Shown piece after piece: positions 1 to 10,005 of a stretch of DNA of 36,791 bases. This DNA comes from Gammaproteobacteria bacterium. Lineage in GTDB: Bacteria; Pseudomonadota; Gammaproteobacteria; Chromatiales; Chromatiaceae. Each line of letters opens with the position of its first letter. Position 1 is the first letter of the stretch. The position numbers and the translations under genes were made by a program. The notes below the pieces were generated by a model. It was given only the letters and a program-made list of their open reading frames with translations. It ran no database searches and had not been told where the DNA came from. Location: assembly GCA_020445335.1 (NCBI GenBank), contig JAGRGU010000122.1:1-36791 (forward strand). The letters run 5' to 3'.

Positions 1-555
1 CTGGATTTCGTGATCTGGCTGCAGCACGTGATGGTGCACGCCATTCCCGCGCTGTGGCGGCTGCACCGCGTGCATCATGCCGATCCCGATTACGATGTCA
101 CCACAGGTAGCCGTTTTCATCCGCTCGAGATTCTGCTGTCGCTGCTGATCAAGTTCGCCACCATCGTGCTGCTGGGGCCGCCGGTGGTGGCCGTGGTGCT
201 TTTCGAGGTCCTGCTCAATGCCACCGCCATGTTCAATCATGGCAATATCCGTCTGCCCGTCGAACTCGATCGGTTGTTGCGCCACTTCGTCGTTACACCC
301 GACATGCATCGTGTCCACCACTCGATCGAGGATGACGAAACCAACAGCAACTTCGGTTTCAATCTGCCCTGGTGGGACCGTATATTCGGTACCTATCGCG
401 CGCAGCCGCGTGGTGGCCATCAGGGCATGACGATAGGCATACGCGACTTTCACGATCCGGCGGAGGTTATTCGCTTGCCGGGGTTGCTGCTGCTGCCGTT
501 TCGCGGGCATCTGGGCGACTATGTAATAAATCGCAGATCCTGGCGCAGGGAGTGA
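1..555 (+). CDS. Fatty acid hydroxylase / sterol desaturase family protein, C-terminal part (5' truncated by window)
   Basis: The reading frame is open from base 1 to a TGA at 553-555, so the N-terminus lies outside the window. The 184 visible residues contain two histidine boxes typical of the membrane di-iron fatty acid hydroxylase superfamily: HRVHH at about residues 22-26 and HRVHH at 103-107, with additional His at 9 and 13 and an FNHGN segment before the second box. A hydrophobic stretch (about 45-75) between the boxes fits the transmembrane hairpin of the family. These enzymes hydroxylate or desaturate lipid substrates in the membrane; the exact substrate cannot be told from the sequence. 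It does not overlap the next gene, which starts about 200 bases later. Confidence 0.85.
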   Translation: MDFVIWLQHVMVHAIPALWRLHRVHHADPDYDVTTGSRFHPLEILLSLLIKFATIVLLGPPVVAVVLFEVLLNATAMFNHGNIRLPVELDRLLRHFVVTPDMHRVHHSIEDDETNSNFGFNLPWWDRIFGTYRAQPRGGHQGMTIGIRDFHDPAEVIRLPGLLLLPFRGHLGDYVINRRSWRRE

Positions 556-627
556 TTCCTTCCGATAATACCGTGCTTACTCCAAGGTTGAAGTTTGCAG
601 GTGCTATCATTGAATAAAAGCGTGTCT

Positions 628-643
628 CGTGCCGGCAGGCACG
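628..643 (+). other. Short hairpin upstream of the FecR-PASTA gene
   Basis: CGTGCC and GGCACG form a perfect 6-bp stem around a GGCA loop. No T-run follows, so it is not a convincing intrinsic terminator. It lies between the hydroxylase stop and the FecR-PASTA gene and could be a 5' UTR structure. The rest of 556-753 holds no gene that I can support. Confidence 0.3.
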
Positions 644-753
644 GCCTGGAGTAAACGGAATTTGGGAGATCGCTGATGTCTGACGCTTGCCTCGCTTCCC
701 CGCATCCCACCTCTGAAACATTGCACCAACCGCCAGCTGAGAGGCGGCAGGTC

Positions 754-2973
754 ATGCTCCCGAAATCGGCACCAGCGAGTTCTCTGCTCTTGCTGTTGGC
801 ACTGACACTGCTCCTCAGTGGATGCGGATTCGCCCGCCTCGACCATCTGATGGTGGCGCGTGACGGTCGCTGGGTGCAGACCGGGGGTGAGTTCTTCGTG
901 GTGCGCGAAGGCAAGCGGCTGGATGTCTCGCAGGGCATGACGCTGAAGAAGGACGATCTTCTGGAAACCGGGCCGGATACCGCCGCGACGCTCAGCTTCG
1001 AAGGCGATCTGAAGGGTTCGGGGGATGTGATTCTCTTTCCGTCGACGCGTGTGAAGATACTCAATCCTTCGCTGGGGATAGATTTCGGCAAGATCTTCCT
1101 CAAGGTCAAGGGGTACTTCAACATCCACTTCGAGTACGGCACCGCCGGCTCCGAGGGCACCGAGTATCTGGTAGAGGCGGACCGTGCGCAGAATGTCCGG
1201 ATTACCGTGCTCGAGGGTGTGGTCAGGCTCAGCTCCAAGAGCAATTCCTGGCGTACGCAGCGCTTGGGCGAACGCGAGCAGGCGCGGTTGACACCCGCGC
1301 AAGCGCCGCAGACCCGGCGTCTCGGGCAGGGTGAGTTCAACGAAATGATCAATGAGATCAACCGGGTCTGGGAGGGAACCGGGCGTCGCGACATCCCTGT
1401 CATCGTTCCGGATCTCGGCGGCATGCCGCGCTCGCGGGCGATCGAGACCCTGCGGCGCGAACGGCTGCAGAGCGGCCAGGTTACTCGGCGGTTGACGCAG
1501 CGGGCGGAGGTGGGGGCGGTGGTGGGTCAGAATCCCGCCGCCAACGCACGCGTGCCTGTCGCCAGCCGGGTCGCGCTCGAAGTGGAGGCGGAACCGGCCA
1601 AGGTACCCGATCTGCGGGGAGTCTCGCAGCGCAACGCGGAGCGCCGCTTGCGAAGCAGCAAGTTGCACCTCGGTCAGGTTGAGCAGATTTTGAGCGACGG
1701 CAAGGTCGGCCGGGTCGTACGGCAGCTGCCTGCTGCGGGCACCATCGTCATGCGCGACAGCGCTGTGGATATAGGGGTGGTGGCGGAGTCTGCGCTGGTG
1801 CCCGACCTGCACGGACGGACCCTGAACGATGCGCGTCGCCAGCTTGGGCAGCGCAAGCTGCGGATGGGCCCGCTCGACTACCGCATCACCGGCAATTTGC
1901 AGCCGGATCAGGTGCTGTCGCAGCACCCATCGGCAGGCAACCGTGTGTTCGCCGGTTCGGAGGTAAGGTTGGTGGTCGAGGCGCAATCCAGGCTGGTGCC
2001 CGGCTTGATCGGACAGCAACGACAGGCGGCAGAAGAGCGGCTGCGCGCGCTGCAGCTGACCGTGGGGCGCATAAACACGCGACGGGTCGCCCATTCCGAG
2101 GCGGGCACCGTGCTCGAGCAGAGTCCGCTGGCCGGCAGTCGCGTCGAGCCCGGCAGTCGTGTGGATCTGACGCTGGCCGCGGAGACGGCGACCGTGCCGC
2201 GCCTGGTCGGTAGCCAGTATCGGGACGCACTGCAGAGCCTGCGGTCAAACAATCTGCAGGCGGGGCGGGTCGAAAACCGTCTCGATGACCGCAATCCCGC
2301 CGGCAGCGTGATCGACCAGTATCCCAATCCGGGTACCCTGGTCGATCCCAACAGCAGCGTGACCCTGGTTCTCGCGGAGGCCGCGGTCCGGGTGCCCCAG
2401 GTGATCGGCAAGACATCGCAACAGGCTCAGGCGGAGCTGTCGCGGCAGGGCCTTGGTTACACCACCAGTTACCAGGAGATGCGAGGCTACGCCAGGGATA
2501 CGGTCATCAATCAGTCCGTCTCGGCCCAGACACTGGTACGCAAAGGGCAGAGGATTCATCTGACGCTGGCCAAGGAGAAGCCCAGATGCGCCGTGCCTTA
2601 TGTCATCGGGCAAAGCTACCAGCAGGCGGTCAGCACCCTGCAACGCAGTAAATTCAACGTCAGTATACAGGGCAGATATGGCGACGGAGCCACCATCAGC
2701 GGTCAGTCGCCGTCCGGCAACAGTCAGGTGGATTGCGGCTCCACGGTAGTGCTGACGTTGAAAGTCCCCGCACGCCAGTGCTATGTGCCGAAACTGCAGG
2801 TCAACTCGACCAGCTACCGCCAGGCCGAGCAACTCATCCGAGGCGCAGGCCTGACCATGAGCGCGTCGGGGAGAGTGCGGGACAACGCCTACGTTACCGG
2901 TTACACGCCCTCCGCCGGCAGGCAGGTTCCCTGCGGTTCAACGGTATCGGTGCAGTTCTGGGTCCTGGAGTAG
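754..2973 (+). CDS. Lipoprotein with FecR-like domain and eight PASTA-like repeats
   Basis: The start chosen here is ATG 754, because it gives a canonical lipoprotein signal: hydrophobic residues 11-21 and lipobox L21-S-G-C24, with a purine-rich GAGAGG upstream. An in-frame ATG at 676 with GGGAG upstream would add 26 hydrophilic residues before the signal, which is less likely. Residues about 45-165 resemble a FecR domain. From V218 to the end there are eight repeats of about 65 residues, each opening with a VP-x-(L/V)-x-G-like motif, as in PASTA domains. The last two repeats each carry one Cys pair (612/661 and 676/727), in equivalent places, suggesting one disulfide per repeat. PASTA domains elsewhere bind peptidoglycan or muropeptides, mostly on kinases and PBPs; here the protein is predicted to be on the periplasmic face of a membrane. 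It converges on a TIR-CHASE2 gene with only 12 bases between the stop codons. Confidence 0.85.
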   Translation: MLPKSAPASSLLLLLALTLLLSGCGFARLDHLMVARDGRWVQTGGEFFVVREGKRLDVSQGMTLKKDDLLETGPDTAATLSFEGDLKGSGDVILFPSTRVKILNPSLGIDFGKIFLKVKGYFNIHFEYGTAGSEGTEYLVEADRAQNVRITVLEGVVRLSSKSNSWRTQRLGEREQARLTPAQAPQTRRLGQGEFNEMINEINRVWEGTGRRDIPVIVPDLGGMPRSRAIETLRRERLQSGQVTRRLTQRAEVGAVVGQNPAANARVPVASRVALEVEAEPAKVPDLRGVSQRNAERRLRSSKLHLGQVEQILSDGKVGRVVRQLPAAGTIVMRDSAVDIGVVAESALVPDLHGRTLNDARRQLGQRKLRMGPLDYRITGNLQPDQVLSQHPSAGNRVFAGSEVRLVVEAQSRLVPGLIGQQRQAAEERLRALQLTVGRINTRRVAHSEAGTVLEQSPLAGSRVEPGSRVDLTLAAETATVPRLVGSQYRDALQSLRSNNLQAGRVENRLDDRNPAGSVIDQYPNPGTLVDPNSSVTLVLAEAAVRVPQVIGKTSQQAQAELSRQGLGYTTSYQEMRGYARDTVINQSVSAQTLVRKGQRIHLTLAKEKPRCAVPYVIGQSYQQAVSTLQRSKFNVSIQGRYGDGATISGQSPSGNSQVDCGSTVVLTLKVPARQCYVPKLQVNSTSYRQAEQLIRGAGLTMSASGRVRDNAYVTGYTPSAGRQVPCGSTVSVQFWVLE

Positions 2974-2985
2974 CGCCGGAAGCGC

Positions 2986-4719
2986 TCAGGAGCGACCCAG
3001 GCGCTTGCGAGCGGCATGGATGAAGAGCGCATAGGAGAGCAGCAGCGCAAAGAGCGTGTAGGCGAATTGATGGATCAGGTCGAACAGCGCGAGCGAGAGT
3101 ACGCCGGCGCCCAGCGTCAGCAGCGCTGCCGCGGGCACCACCATCCAGCGCAGCAGGGCGGAGCGGTCGTGCAGGCGCACGCCGAGCCAGCCGCCCACGG
3201 CCACACCGAGCAGCAGCAGGACGAACTCTCCCGATAGCGGCAGGGGGCGGGCAATGCGTTCGTTGCGCAGGGTATTGATGGCATCGGCGTGCAGCTCATA
3301 GCCGAATCGTTCCTCGATCTGCATGCGGTAGGCGACCTGAAATATCTCTTCCCGCGACTCGTGACCGACGATGAAGATGCGTCCCGCGATTCGCGAATCC
3401 GGAATAGCGCCGGAGAGGAGGTCCGTCAGCATCAGCCTGTGCGCGGCGGCGCGCATCTGCTCCAGCGGCGACAGTCGCAGAAAGATCAGCCCCGCCTGGG
3501 TTCCCATGCGCAGCGACTTGCACCCCTTGTGTGGTCTGACGATTGGATCGAGCATGGAGATTGCCGGCCGAAAGGTCTCGCTGGCGCCTTGCAGTTCGAG
3601 TGACATCGCCTCCTGGTTGAGATAGCGAACCGAAAGCGGGCCGAATGCGCCCAGCAGCGCGAGCGCGGGCAGCGGGCTTATCCCGGCTTGCACCGTTTCG
3701 GTGGGAGGGGTGTAGTCGAAAACCACGGGCATGACCTGCGTGTAGTCGAGGCGTCCGCCGGCACAGAGCAGACCCAGGCCATCGGCGTGCTGAGCCAGGT
3801 CGGGCACCGTACGCGGCGCCCCCTCGATCGTCTCATCGAAGCCGAAGAATACCTCGGTGTGCCGTTCCGCAGCCTTTGCCAGAGCGGCCGCCAGCACAGC
3901 GTCGGCGGCGGGTTGCGGTGTTTCGAAATAGAGGTCGAGCAGAATGCGTCTGGCACCGGCAGCGCTCAGGATATCGATCAGCTGTGCGTATCGATGGCGT
4001 GCGTCCGGCGCCCTGGTATCGAAGGTGGCGGGAATGGCGACCAGCGTGATCTCTTCATCGAGTGCCTGCGGGGCGACCATTTCCGAGAGGGCGAAAGACC
4101 ATATGCTGGCGCGTGTGTCCAGGGCCATGAGGTCGAGCAGCCCGACCCACATAAGCGAGAACAAAAGCGCAGTCAGCAGGGGCGTCGCCACCCTTCGAGC
4201 CCGCTCCAGCGCATTGCGGTCGGTAAACCGGCGGAAGCTGTCGCGCAGGGTGCGCCTCTGGATGCGCGCGATCAGGTTTTCGACGTCGGATCCGTAGCTC
4301 GAGGGGTCGGGATGGATTCTGATGCCCTGCCGTCCGGCAAGCGGTTTCAACGCCTCCGGGAGCTCGGATTCACGGGGAAACTCCGCACCGCCGACCGAGA
4401 CCGGAATGACCGTGGTCTGCGCATTGCCCAGTCCCTGAACTATCTCCCAGCGGGTGACATCAAGCGGATCGTCGAGCCGGCGCCGCCCTTCGGCGTCAGC
4501 CAGCTCGAGCCAGTCGGGACCGATGATCACCAGCAGGGTGTCCGCACGTGCCAGTTCGGCCGCCAGCTTCTGCTGCCACTGCTCGCCCAGCCAGATATTC
4601 TCGCCGTCGAGGAAGAGCTCCCAGTCGGGCTGAAACGCCTTGATCTGCTGGTAGAGCGCCCGCGCGCTGTCGATGCCGCCCTGCCTGCGGTAGCTGATGA
4701 AGATCCTTCGCTCGCTCAT
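2986..4719 (-). CDS. TIR domain - CHASE2 domain membrane protein
   Basis: The N-terminus (residues 1 to about 150) is a TIR domain of the TIR_2 type: it opens RRIFISYRR, has ELFLDGENI, the LLVIIGPDW strand, and E92 in the helix that carries the catalytic Glu in NAD-cleaving TIRs (this assignment is by eye). A transmembrane segment at about 179-200 follows, then a CHASE2-like extracytoplasmic sensor (about 205-480, with ITLVAI and the YAQLIDILSAAGARRILLDL region), then three transmembrane segments to the C-terminus. CHASE2 proteins normally carry kinase or cyclase outputs; here the only recognisable output is the N-terminal TIR. ATG 4719 is used; a GTG at 4731 would overlap the sdaA stop. Only five bases separate it from sdaA, so cotranscription with sdaA is likely. 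Whether E92 is active and what CHASE2 senses is unknown. Confidence 0.85.
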   Translation of the reverse strand: MSERRIFISYRRQGGIDSARALYQQIKAFQPDWELFLDGENIWLGEQWQQKLAAELARADTLLVIIGPDWLELADAEGRRRLDDPLDVTRWEIVQGLGNAQTTVIPVSVGGAEFPRESELPEALKPLAGRQGIRIHPDPSSYGSDVENLIARIQRRTLRDSFRRFTDRNALERARRVATPLLTALLFSLMWVGLLDLMALDTRASIWSFALSEMVAPQALDEEITLVAIPATFDTRAPDARHRYAQLIDILSAAGARRILLDLYFETPQPAADAVLAAALAKAAERHTEVFFGFDETIEGAPRTVPDLAQHADGLGLLCAGGRLDYTQVMPVVFDYTPPTETVQAGISPLPALALLGAFGPLSVRYLNQEAMSLELQGASETFRPAISMLDPIVRPHKGCKSLRMGTQAGLIFLRLSPLEQMRAAAHRLMLTDLLSGAIPDSRIAGRIFIVGHESREEIFQVAYRMQIEERFGYELHADAINTLRNERIARPLPLSGEFVLLLLGVAVGGWLGVRLHDRSALLRWMVVPAAALLTLGAGVLSLALFDLIHQFAYTLFALLLSYALFIHAARKRLGRS

Positions 4720-4724
4720 CTCGG

Positions 4725-6104
<1,380 letters not shown>

Positions 6105-6205
6105 GGATGCTCCATCTGCCACTGCTGTTGAACTTCTCCGCTTGAGGTAAGTGTACTCAATTTGGCCAACTACGGGATGATGCTATTGCTTCGACCGCAA
6201 CCCTG

Positions 6206-6211
6206 TAGAAT
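6206..6211 (+). promoter_or_regulatory. Probable -10 element (TAGAAT) of the lipid-transport operon
   Basis: TAGAAT is a 5/6 match to the sigma70 -10 box. Transcription would start near 6218, which favours translation from ATG 6264 (AGGAGG at 6250-6255, 8-base spacer) over the upstream TTG at 6162. No good -35 at 16-18 bases is visible, so the call is tentative. Confidence 0.4.
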
Positions 6212-6263
6212 AGCCGCCATGAACGGCAGGCAACCGGGTGACGGCAATCAGGAGGGCATGGCA

Positions 6264-7373
6264 ATGCTGCACAGCAGTGAGGCGCATGGTCTGCTGCTCG
6301 TCTTTTCCGGCTGCTGGCGCGCGCAGTGCACACTTCCCGCCAGGGATGAGTTGCTGCGGCAGCTGCCGCAGCCGTTTCAGGGCGAGTTGCGTTTCGACAG
6401 CGCCGATCTCCGTGGCTGGGACAGCCGTTTCGTCAACTGGCTGCTGAAGTTGATCCCGCCGCTGGAGAAGCGCGGTATCGTCGTCCGCTACGAAGGGCTG
6501 CCGCCGGGGGTGAGGGGACTGCTGCAGCTCGCGACGGAGGTGCCGGAACGTGCGGGCGCGAGGCGCGGCGCAACACGGCGGGGTCTTCTGGCCACTGTCG
6601 GAGAGCAGATCTACCGTCTTCTGGATGGCGGCAAAGCGCTGTTGGAGTTTATTGGTGAACTGCTCCAGGCGCTTTTCAGAATGTTGATCGGGCGGGCGCG
6701 CATGCGTGCCTCGGACCTGTTCCTGTTCGTGCAACAGAACGGCATCGATGCGTTGCCGATCGTCGCGCTGATCGCCGTCCTGGTCGGGCTGATCCTGGCG
6801 TTCATCGGCGCGTTGCAGCTGCAGATGTTCGGTGCCCAGATCTATGTCGCCAATCTGGTCGGGATCGCCATGGCGCGCGAGATGGGAGCGATGATGGCAG
6901 CCATCATCATGGCCGGCAGGACCGGCGCCGCTTTTGCCGCGCAGCTGGGCACGATGCAGGTGAATGAGGAGATCGACGCTTTCCGCACGCTGGGCGTGGA
7001 TCCACTCGAGTTCCTGGTCCTGCCGCGCATGCTGGCACTTACGCTGATGATGCCGCTGCTCTGCATCTACGCCGATCTTTTGGGGATAATGGGCGGGATG
7101 CTGGTCGGCATCACACTGTTCGAGATCTCTCCGTCGCTCTATCTGCAGCAGACGCTGGCCGCGGTGTCGCTGGCCGATTTTGGCGTCGGAGTGGTCAAGA
7201 GCCTTGTCTTTGGCGTACTGATCGCGGTGGCGGGCTGTATGCAGGGCATCCGCTGCGGTCGTTCGGCCTCGGCGGTCGGCGAAGCCACCACCTCCGCGGT
7301 GGTGATGGCCATAGTCGCAATCATCGTCGCGGATGCGATCATGACGCTGATCGCCAACGCGCTGGGGGTCTGA
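6264..7373 (+). CDS. STAS-MlaE family ABC transporter permease
   Basis: Permease of an MCE-type lipid transporter in the inner membrane. Residues about 1-95 form an N-terminal STAS-like domain (as in MlaB, fused here to the permease). The MlaE part begins around residue 100; it shows the family signature around MAREMGAMMAAIIMAGRTGA, followed by QLGTMQVNEEIDAFRTLGVD, and has five to six membrane segments. ATG 6264 has AGGAGG 8 bases upstream; ATG 6258 is also in frame but only 2 bases from that site. It is the first of four tightly spaced genes (permease, ATPase, MCE protein, PqiC-type lipoprotein). This order matches MlaE-MlaF-MlaD systems of the PqiC-containing kind and lacks a visible MlaC periplasmic carrier, so it is not a canonical mlaFEDCB operon. 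Confidence 0.93.
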   Translation: MLHSSEAHGLLLVFSGCWRAQCTLPARDELLRQLPQPFQGELRFDSADLRGWDSRFVNWLLKLIPPLEKRGIVVRYEGLPPGVRGLLQLATEVPERAGARRGATRRGLLATVGEQIYRLLDGGKALLEFIGELLQALFRMLIGRARMRASDLFLFVQQNGIDALPIVALIAVLVGLILAFIGALQLQMFGAQIYVANLVGIAMAREMGAMMAAIIMAGRTGAAFAAQLGTMQVNEEIDAFRTLGVDPLEFLVLPRMLALTLMMPLLCIYADLLGIMGGMLVGITLFEISPSLYLQQTLAAVSLADFGVGVVKSLVFGVLIAVAGCMQGIRCGRSASAVGEATTSAVVMAIVAIIVADAIMTLIANALGV

Positions 7374-7377
7374 TAGG

Positions 7378-8160
7378 GTGACGCAGCCGAGCGCCAAGAT
7401 CGAAGTGCGCGCGCTGACGATGGCCTATGGCGATTTCGTCATACAACGCGACCTCAATTTCCGTATCGAACAGGGTGATATCTTCATCATCATGGGCGGA
7501 AGCGGTTGCGGCAAGAGCACGCTGCTACGGCATCTGGTCGGCCTGAAATCGCCGGCAAAGGGCGAGGTGCTTTTCGACGGCGCCAGTTTCTGGGAGGCGG
7601 AGGAGCCCCGGCAGCGTGCGATGCAGCAGCGCATGGGGGTGCTCTATCAAAGCGGCGCGCTGTGGAGTTCGATGACGCTGGCAGAGAATATTGCGCTGCC
7701 GTTGGGCGAGTATACGCAGCTTGCGCGCGCCGAGATCGATGAACTGGTTAGCCTGAAACTCGCTCTGGTGGGGCTGGCCGGGTTCGAAGCCTACTACCCC
7801 TCGGAGATCAGTGGCGGCATGCGCAAGCGGGCCGGCCTGGCAAGGGCGATGGCGCTCGATCCGGAAGTGCTCTTTTTCGATGAACCATCGGCCGGACTCG
7901 ATCCGGTCAGTGCCAGGTTGCTGGATGAACTGATTCTGCAGCTGCGCGACAGCCTGGGAGCGACGGTGGTGGTGGTGACGCACGAGCTGGCGAGCATGTT
8001 CGCAATAGGCAACAACTCGATATTTCTCGATCCCGAGAGCAAGACCCAGATCGCCGGCGGCGATCCGGCCCGATTGTTGCGCGAGTCGAGGGATCCGCGG
8101 GTGATCCGTTTTTTGACGCGCGGCGAGCGAACGGAATGGGAGAGCCGGTCTGATGGCTAG
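7378..8160 (+). CDS. ABC transporter ATP-binding protein (MlaF family)
   Basis: Cytoplasmic ATPase that drives the MCE transporter. Walker A is GGSGCGKST (about residues 40-48), the ABC signature is SGGMRKRAGLARAMALDP, Walker B is LFFDEPSAGLDP, and the switch His lies in VVTHELASM. The SGGMRKR form is characteristic of MlaF/TtgA-type ATPases. The start is GTG 7378, 4 bases after the permease stop, with a G-rich stretch upstream. The 260-residue length is normal for the family. It overlaps the next gene by 8 bases, indicating translational coupling. Confidence 0.95.
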   Translation: MTQPSAKIEVRALTMAYGDFVIQRDLNFRIEQGDIFIIMGGSGCGKSTLLRHLVGLKSPAKGEVLFDGASFWEAEEPRQRAMQQRMGVLYQSGALWSSMTLAENIALPLGEYTQLARAEIDELVSLKLALVGLAGFEAYYPSEISGGMRKRAGLARAMALDPEVLFFDEPSAGLDPVSARLLDELILQLRDSLGATVVVVTHELASMFAIGNNSIFLDPESKTQIAGGDPARLLRESRDPRVIRFLTRGERTEWESRSDG

Positions 8161-9199
8161 AAGGGCAAATCCGGCGCTGGTCGGAGGTTTCGTGATGGTT
8201 GCGCTGGCGCTCGCGCTGGCGACGACGCTCTATTTTGGTACCGGTACCTATGGTGACAACTGGTATCGCTTTCACATCTATTTCAAGGGCAGCGCCGCCG
8301 GTCTGCAGGTCGGTGCGCCGGTAGTTCTCAAAGGCGTACGCATTGGCCAGGTCTCCTCCGTCCAGGTCGGGTTCTATCCGGAGGACGAGGATTTCATCGT
8401 TCCGGTGGAAATAGAGATTGATGGCAACAAAATTCTCTGGAGCGACACCCTGATCGCGGGCGAGAGTCAGCAGGATCCGTTGCAGAAACTGATCAACCTG
8501 GGACTTCGCGCGCGGCTGGACATGCAGAGCCTGGTCACCGGCCAGCTGCGGGTCGATCTCGGCTTCTACCCGGATACCGAGGTGGTTCTGCGCGGACGGG
8601 AGCGGAACGGTTTGGAGATCCCCGCGATCCCGTCGACGTTGGACGAACTGATCGACGCCGTGCAATCTTTTCCCATCGAACGCCTGGCTGCCTCGAGCCT
8701 GCGCGTGATCGAAGGCCTGGACCGGTTGATCAATTCGCCACGACTGACGGAGATTCTGGACGGCGCAAGCGCTACGGTGACCGATGCGCGCGCCGCCATT
8801 GGAGCGCTGCGAGCGCGAACCGACCCCGCCGCCGACAAGCTGCTGCTGGTGTTGGATCAGCTGCAGCAGCTGGTGGAGAGGGGGCAGGTTGCCGTCGACA
8901 GCGCGAATCTGCTGTTCGACTCGGTCGGCGGCGACGCGCGCACCTTGTTGCGTAATCTGAACAGCGGCCTGCAGCCGGCGCTTGCCAGTATGCGCCAGGC
9001 CGCCGGTTCGGCGCAATCGGCCTTCAAGGCCGCGGACAGCGCATTTCGCTCGACCAACGAGCTGATCGGGAGCGAATCGCCGTTGCGCCATGAGCTGCTG
9101 ACACTGATGCGCAATCTGACCGATGCCGCGCGCTCGCTCAGAATCATGTCCGATTATCTGGAACGCCACCCCGACGCGTTGCTGCGCGGCAAACGCTAG
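8153..9199 (+). CDS. MCE domain protein (MlaD/PqiB-like), membrane-anchored
   Basis: Substrate-binding MCE subunit. One N-terminal membrane segment (about 9-28) is followed by a single MCE domain (about 40-120, with AGLQVGAPVVLKGVRIGQV), then a helical periplasmic region to residue 348. A single MCE domain with a long alpha-helical tail is longer than E. coli MlaD (183 residues) and resembles Mce-type proteins that form a tube between the membranes. ATG 8153 overlaps the ATPase gene. Together with the downstream PqiC-type lipoprotein it suggests an envelope-spanning lipid route; transport direction cannot be read from sequence. Confidence 0.92.
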   Translation: MARRANPALVGGFVMVALALALATTLYFGTGTYGDNWYRFHIYFKGSAAGLQVGAPVVLKGVRIGQVSSVQVGFYPEDEDFIVPVEIEIDGNKILWSDTLIAGESQQDPLQKLINLGLRARLDMQSLVTGQLRVDLGFYPDTEVVLRGRERNGLEIPAIPSTLDELIDAVQSFPIERLAASSLRVIEGLDRLINSPRLTEILDGASATVTDARAAIGALRARTDPAADKLLLVLDQLQQLVERGQVAVDSANLLFDSVGGDARTLLRNLNSGLQPALASMRQAAGSAQSAFKAADSAFRSTNELIGSESPLRHELLTLMRNLTDAARSLRIMSDYLERHPDALLRGKR

Positions 9200-9223
9200 C
9201 GTGCAAGCGAGAGATCTTCACCG

Positions 9224-9808
9224 ATGAGAAAAATGCTACCGCTGTTGCTGATGCTGTCGTCATGGTTGAGTGGCTGCAGCTCGACGCCCCCTTCGCGTTT
9301 CTACGTGCTGACCGCGGAAGTGGCGGGAGGCGCGGATAGCGACGGACGGTCCGGCCTGGTTCTGGGAGTAGGGCCGATACGCCTGGCGGACTACCTCGAG
9401 CGGCCGCAGATCGTCGCGCGCGAAAGCGATAATCGCCTGAAACTGGAGGAGTTCGATCGCTGGGGGGGATCGCTGGAGACCAATATCAAATGGGTGATGG
9501 CAGAGAATCTTTCACGCGTGCTCGGGAGCGACGCCGTGGTTGCCTTTCCCTGGGAGCGGGCGGTGGTGCCCGACTATCAGGTAACAATCGATATCCGGCG
9601 TTTCGATCCCACTGACAACAATCAGATCCTGCTCAGCGTGCAGTGGCATATCCTCGGCGACGACGGACGGGAGCTGCTGTCGATCGCGCGCAGTGATATC
9701 AGCGAGCCGATCGGAGGCAGCGGCTTCGAAGCCCAAGTGGCTGCGCAGAGCAGGGCGCTGGCGAGGCTGAGCCGTGAGATCGCGCAGCGTTTGCAGCAGT
9801 ATCGCTAG
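9224..9808 (+). CDS. PqiC/YmbA-type auxiliary lipoprotein of the MCE transporter
   Basis: A 194-residue lipoprotein with lipobox L15-S-G-C18 and the FYVLTAE motif typical of the PqiC (ABC-type transport auxiliary lipoprotein) family. PqiC is an outer-membrane-anchored partner of the PqiB MCE tube in E. coli. Later segments RLADYLERPQIV and DRWGGSLETNI also match the family. It starts 24 bases after the MCE gene and is the last gene of the operon. The gap to the next gene (9809-10005) shows no convincing terminator; a short TCGGG/CCCGA stem near its start has no T-run. Confidence 0.9.
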   Translation: MRKMLPLLLMLSSWLSGCSSTPPSRFYVLTAEVAGGADSDGRSGLVLGVGPIRLADYLERPQIVARESDNRLKLEEFDRWGGSLETNIKWVMAENLSRVLGSDAVVAFPWERAVVPDYQVTIDIRRFDPTDNNQILLSVQWHILGDDGRELLSIARSDISEPIGGSGFEAQVAAQSRALARLSREIAQRLQQYR

Positions 9809-10005
9809 CAGATGGTGTCGCTTGCCTCGGGAACTCCCCGACCAAACCGGGCGATCCAATTCGCGTTTTGCGGCGCTGTGGGCAATTTACCGATGCGGCT
9901 CGGTACGGCGTCGAGTATTACCTGAAACTGCTCGTTTGCCAGTTGTAAATCGTGTTTACCGAGCATTTCCCACCTCGTCTTGCCTGCGTTGATTCCGACA
10001 GCCTG

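Noticed and set aside
519..2094. Long minus-strand open frames (301 and 495 codons) opposite the FecR-PASTA gene
   Set aside because: They lie antisense to a well-supported protein with signal peptide and repeats; no motif or start signal. High GC leaves few stop codons.
6183..7397. 404-codon minus-strand frame opposite the STAS-MlaE gene
   Set aside because: Antisense shadow of a well-supported permease gene, rich in His, Gln and Arg without motif.
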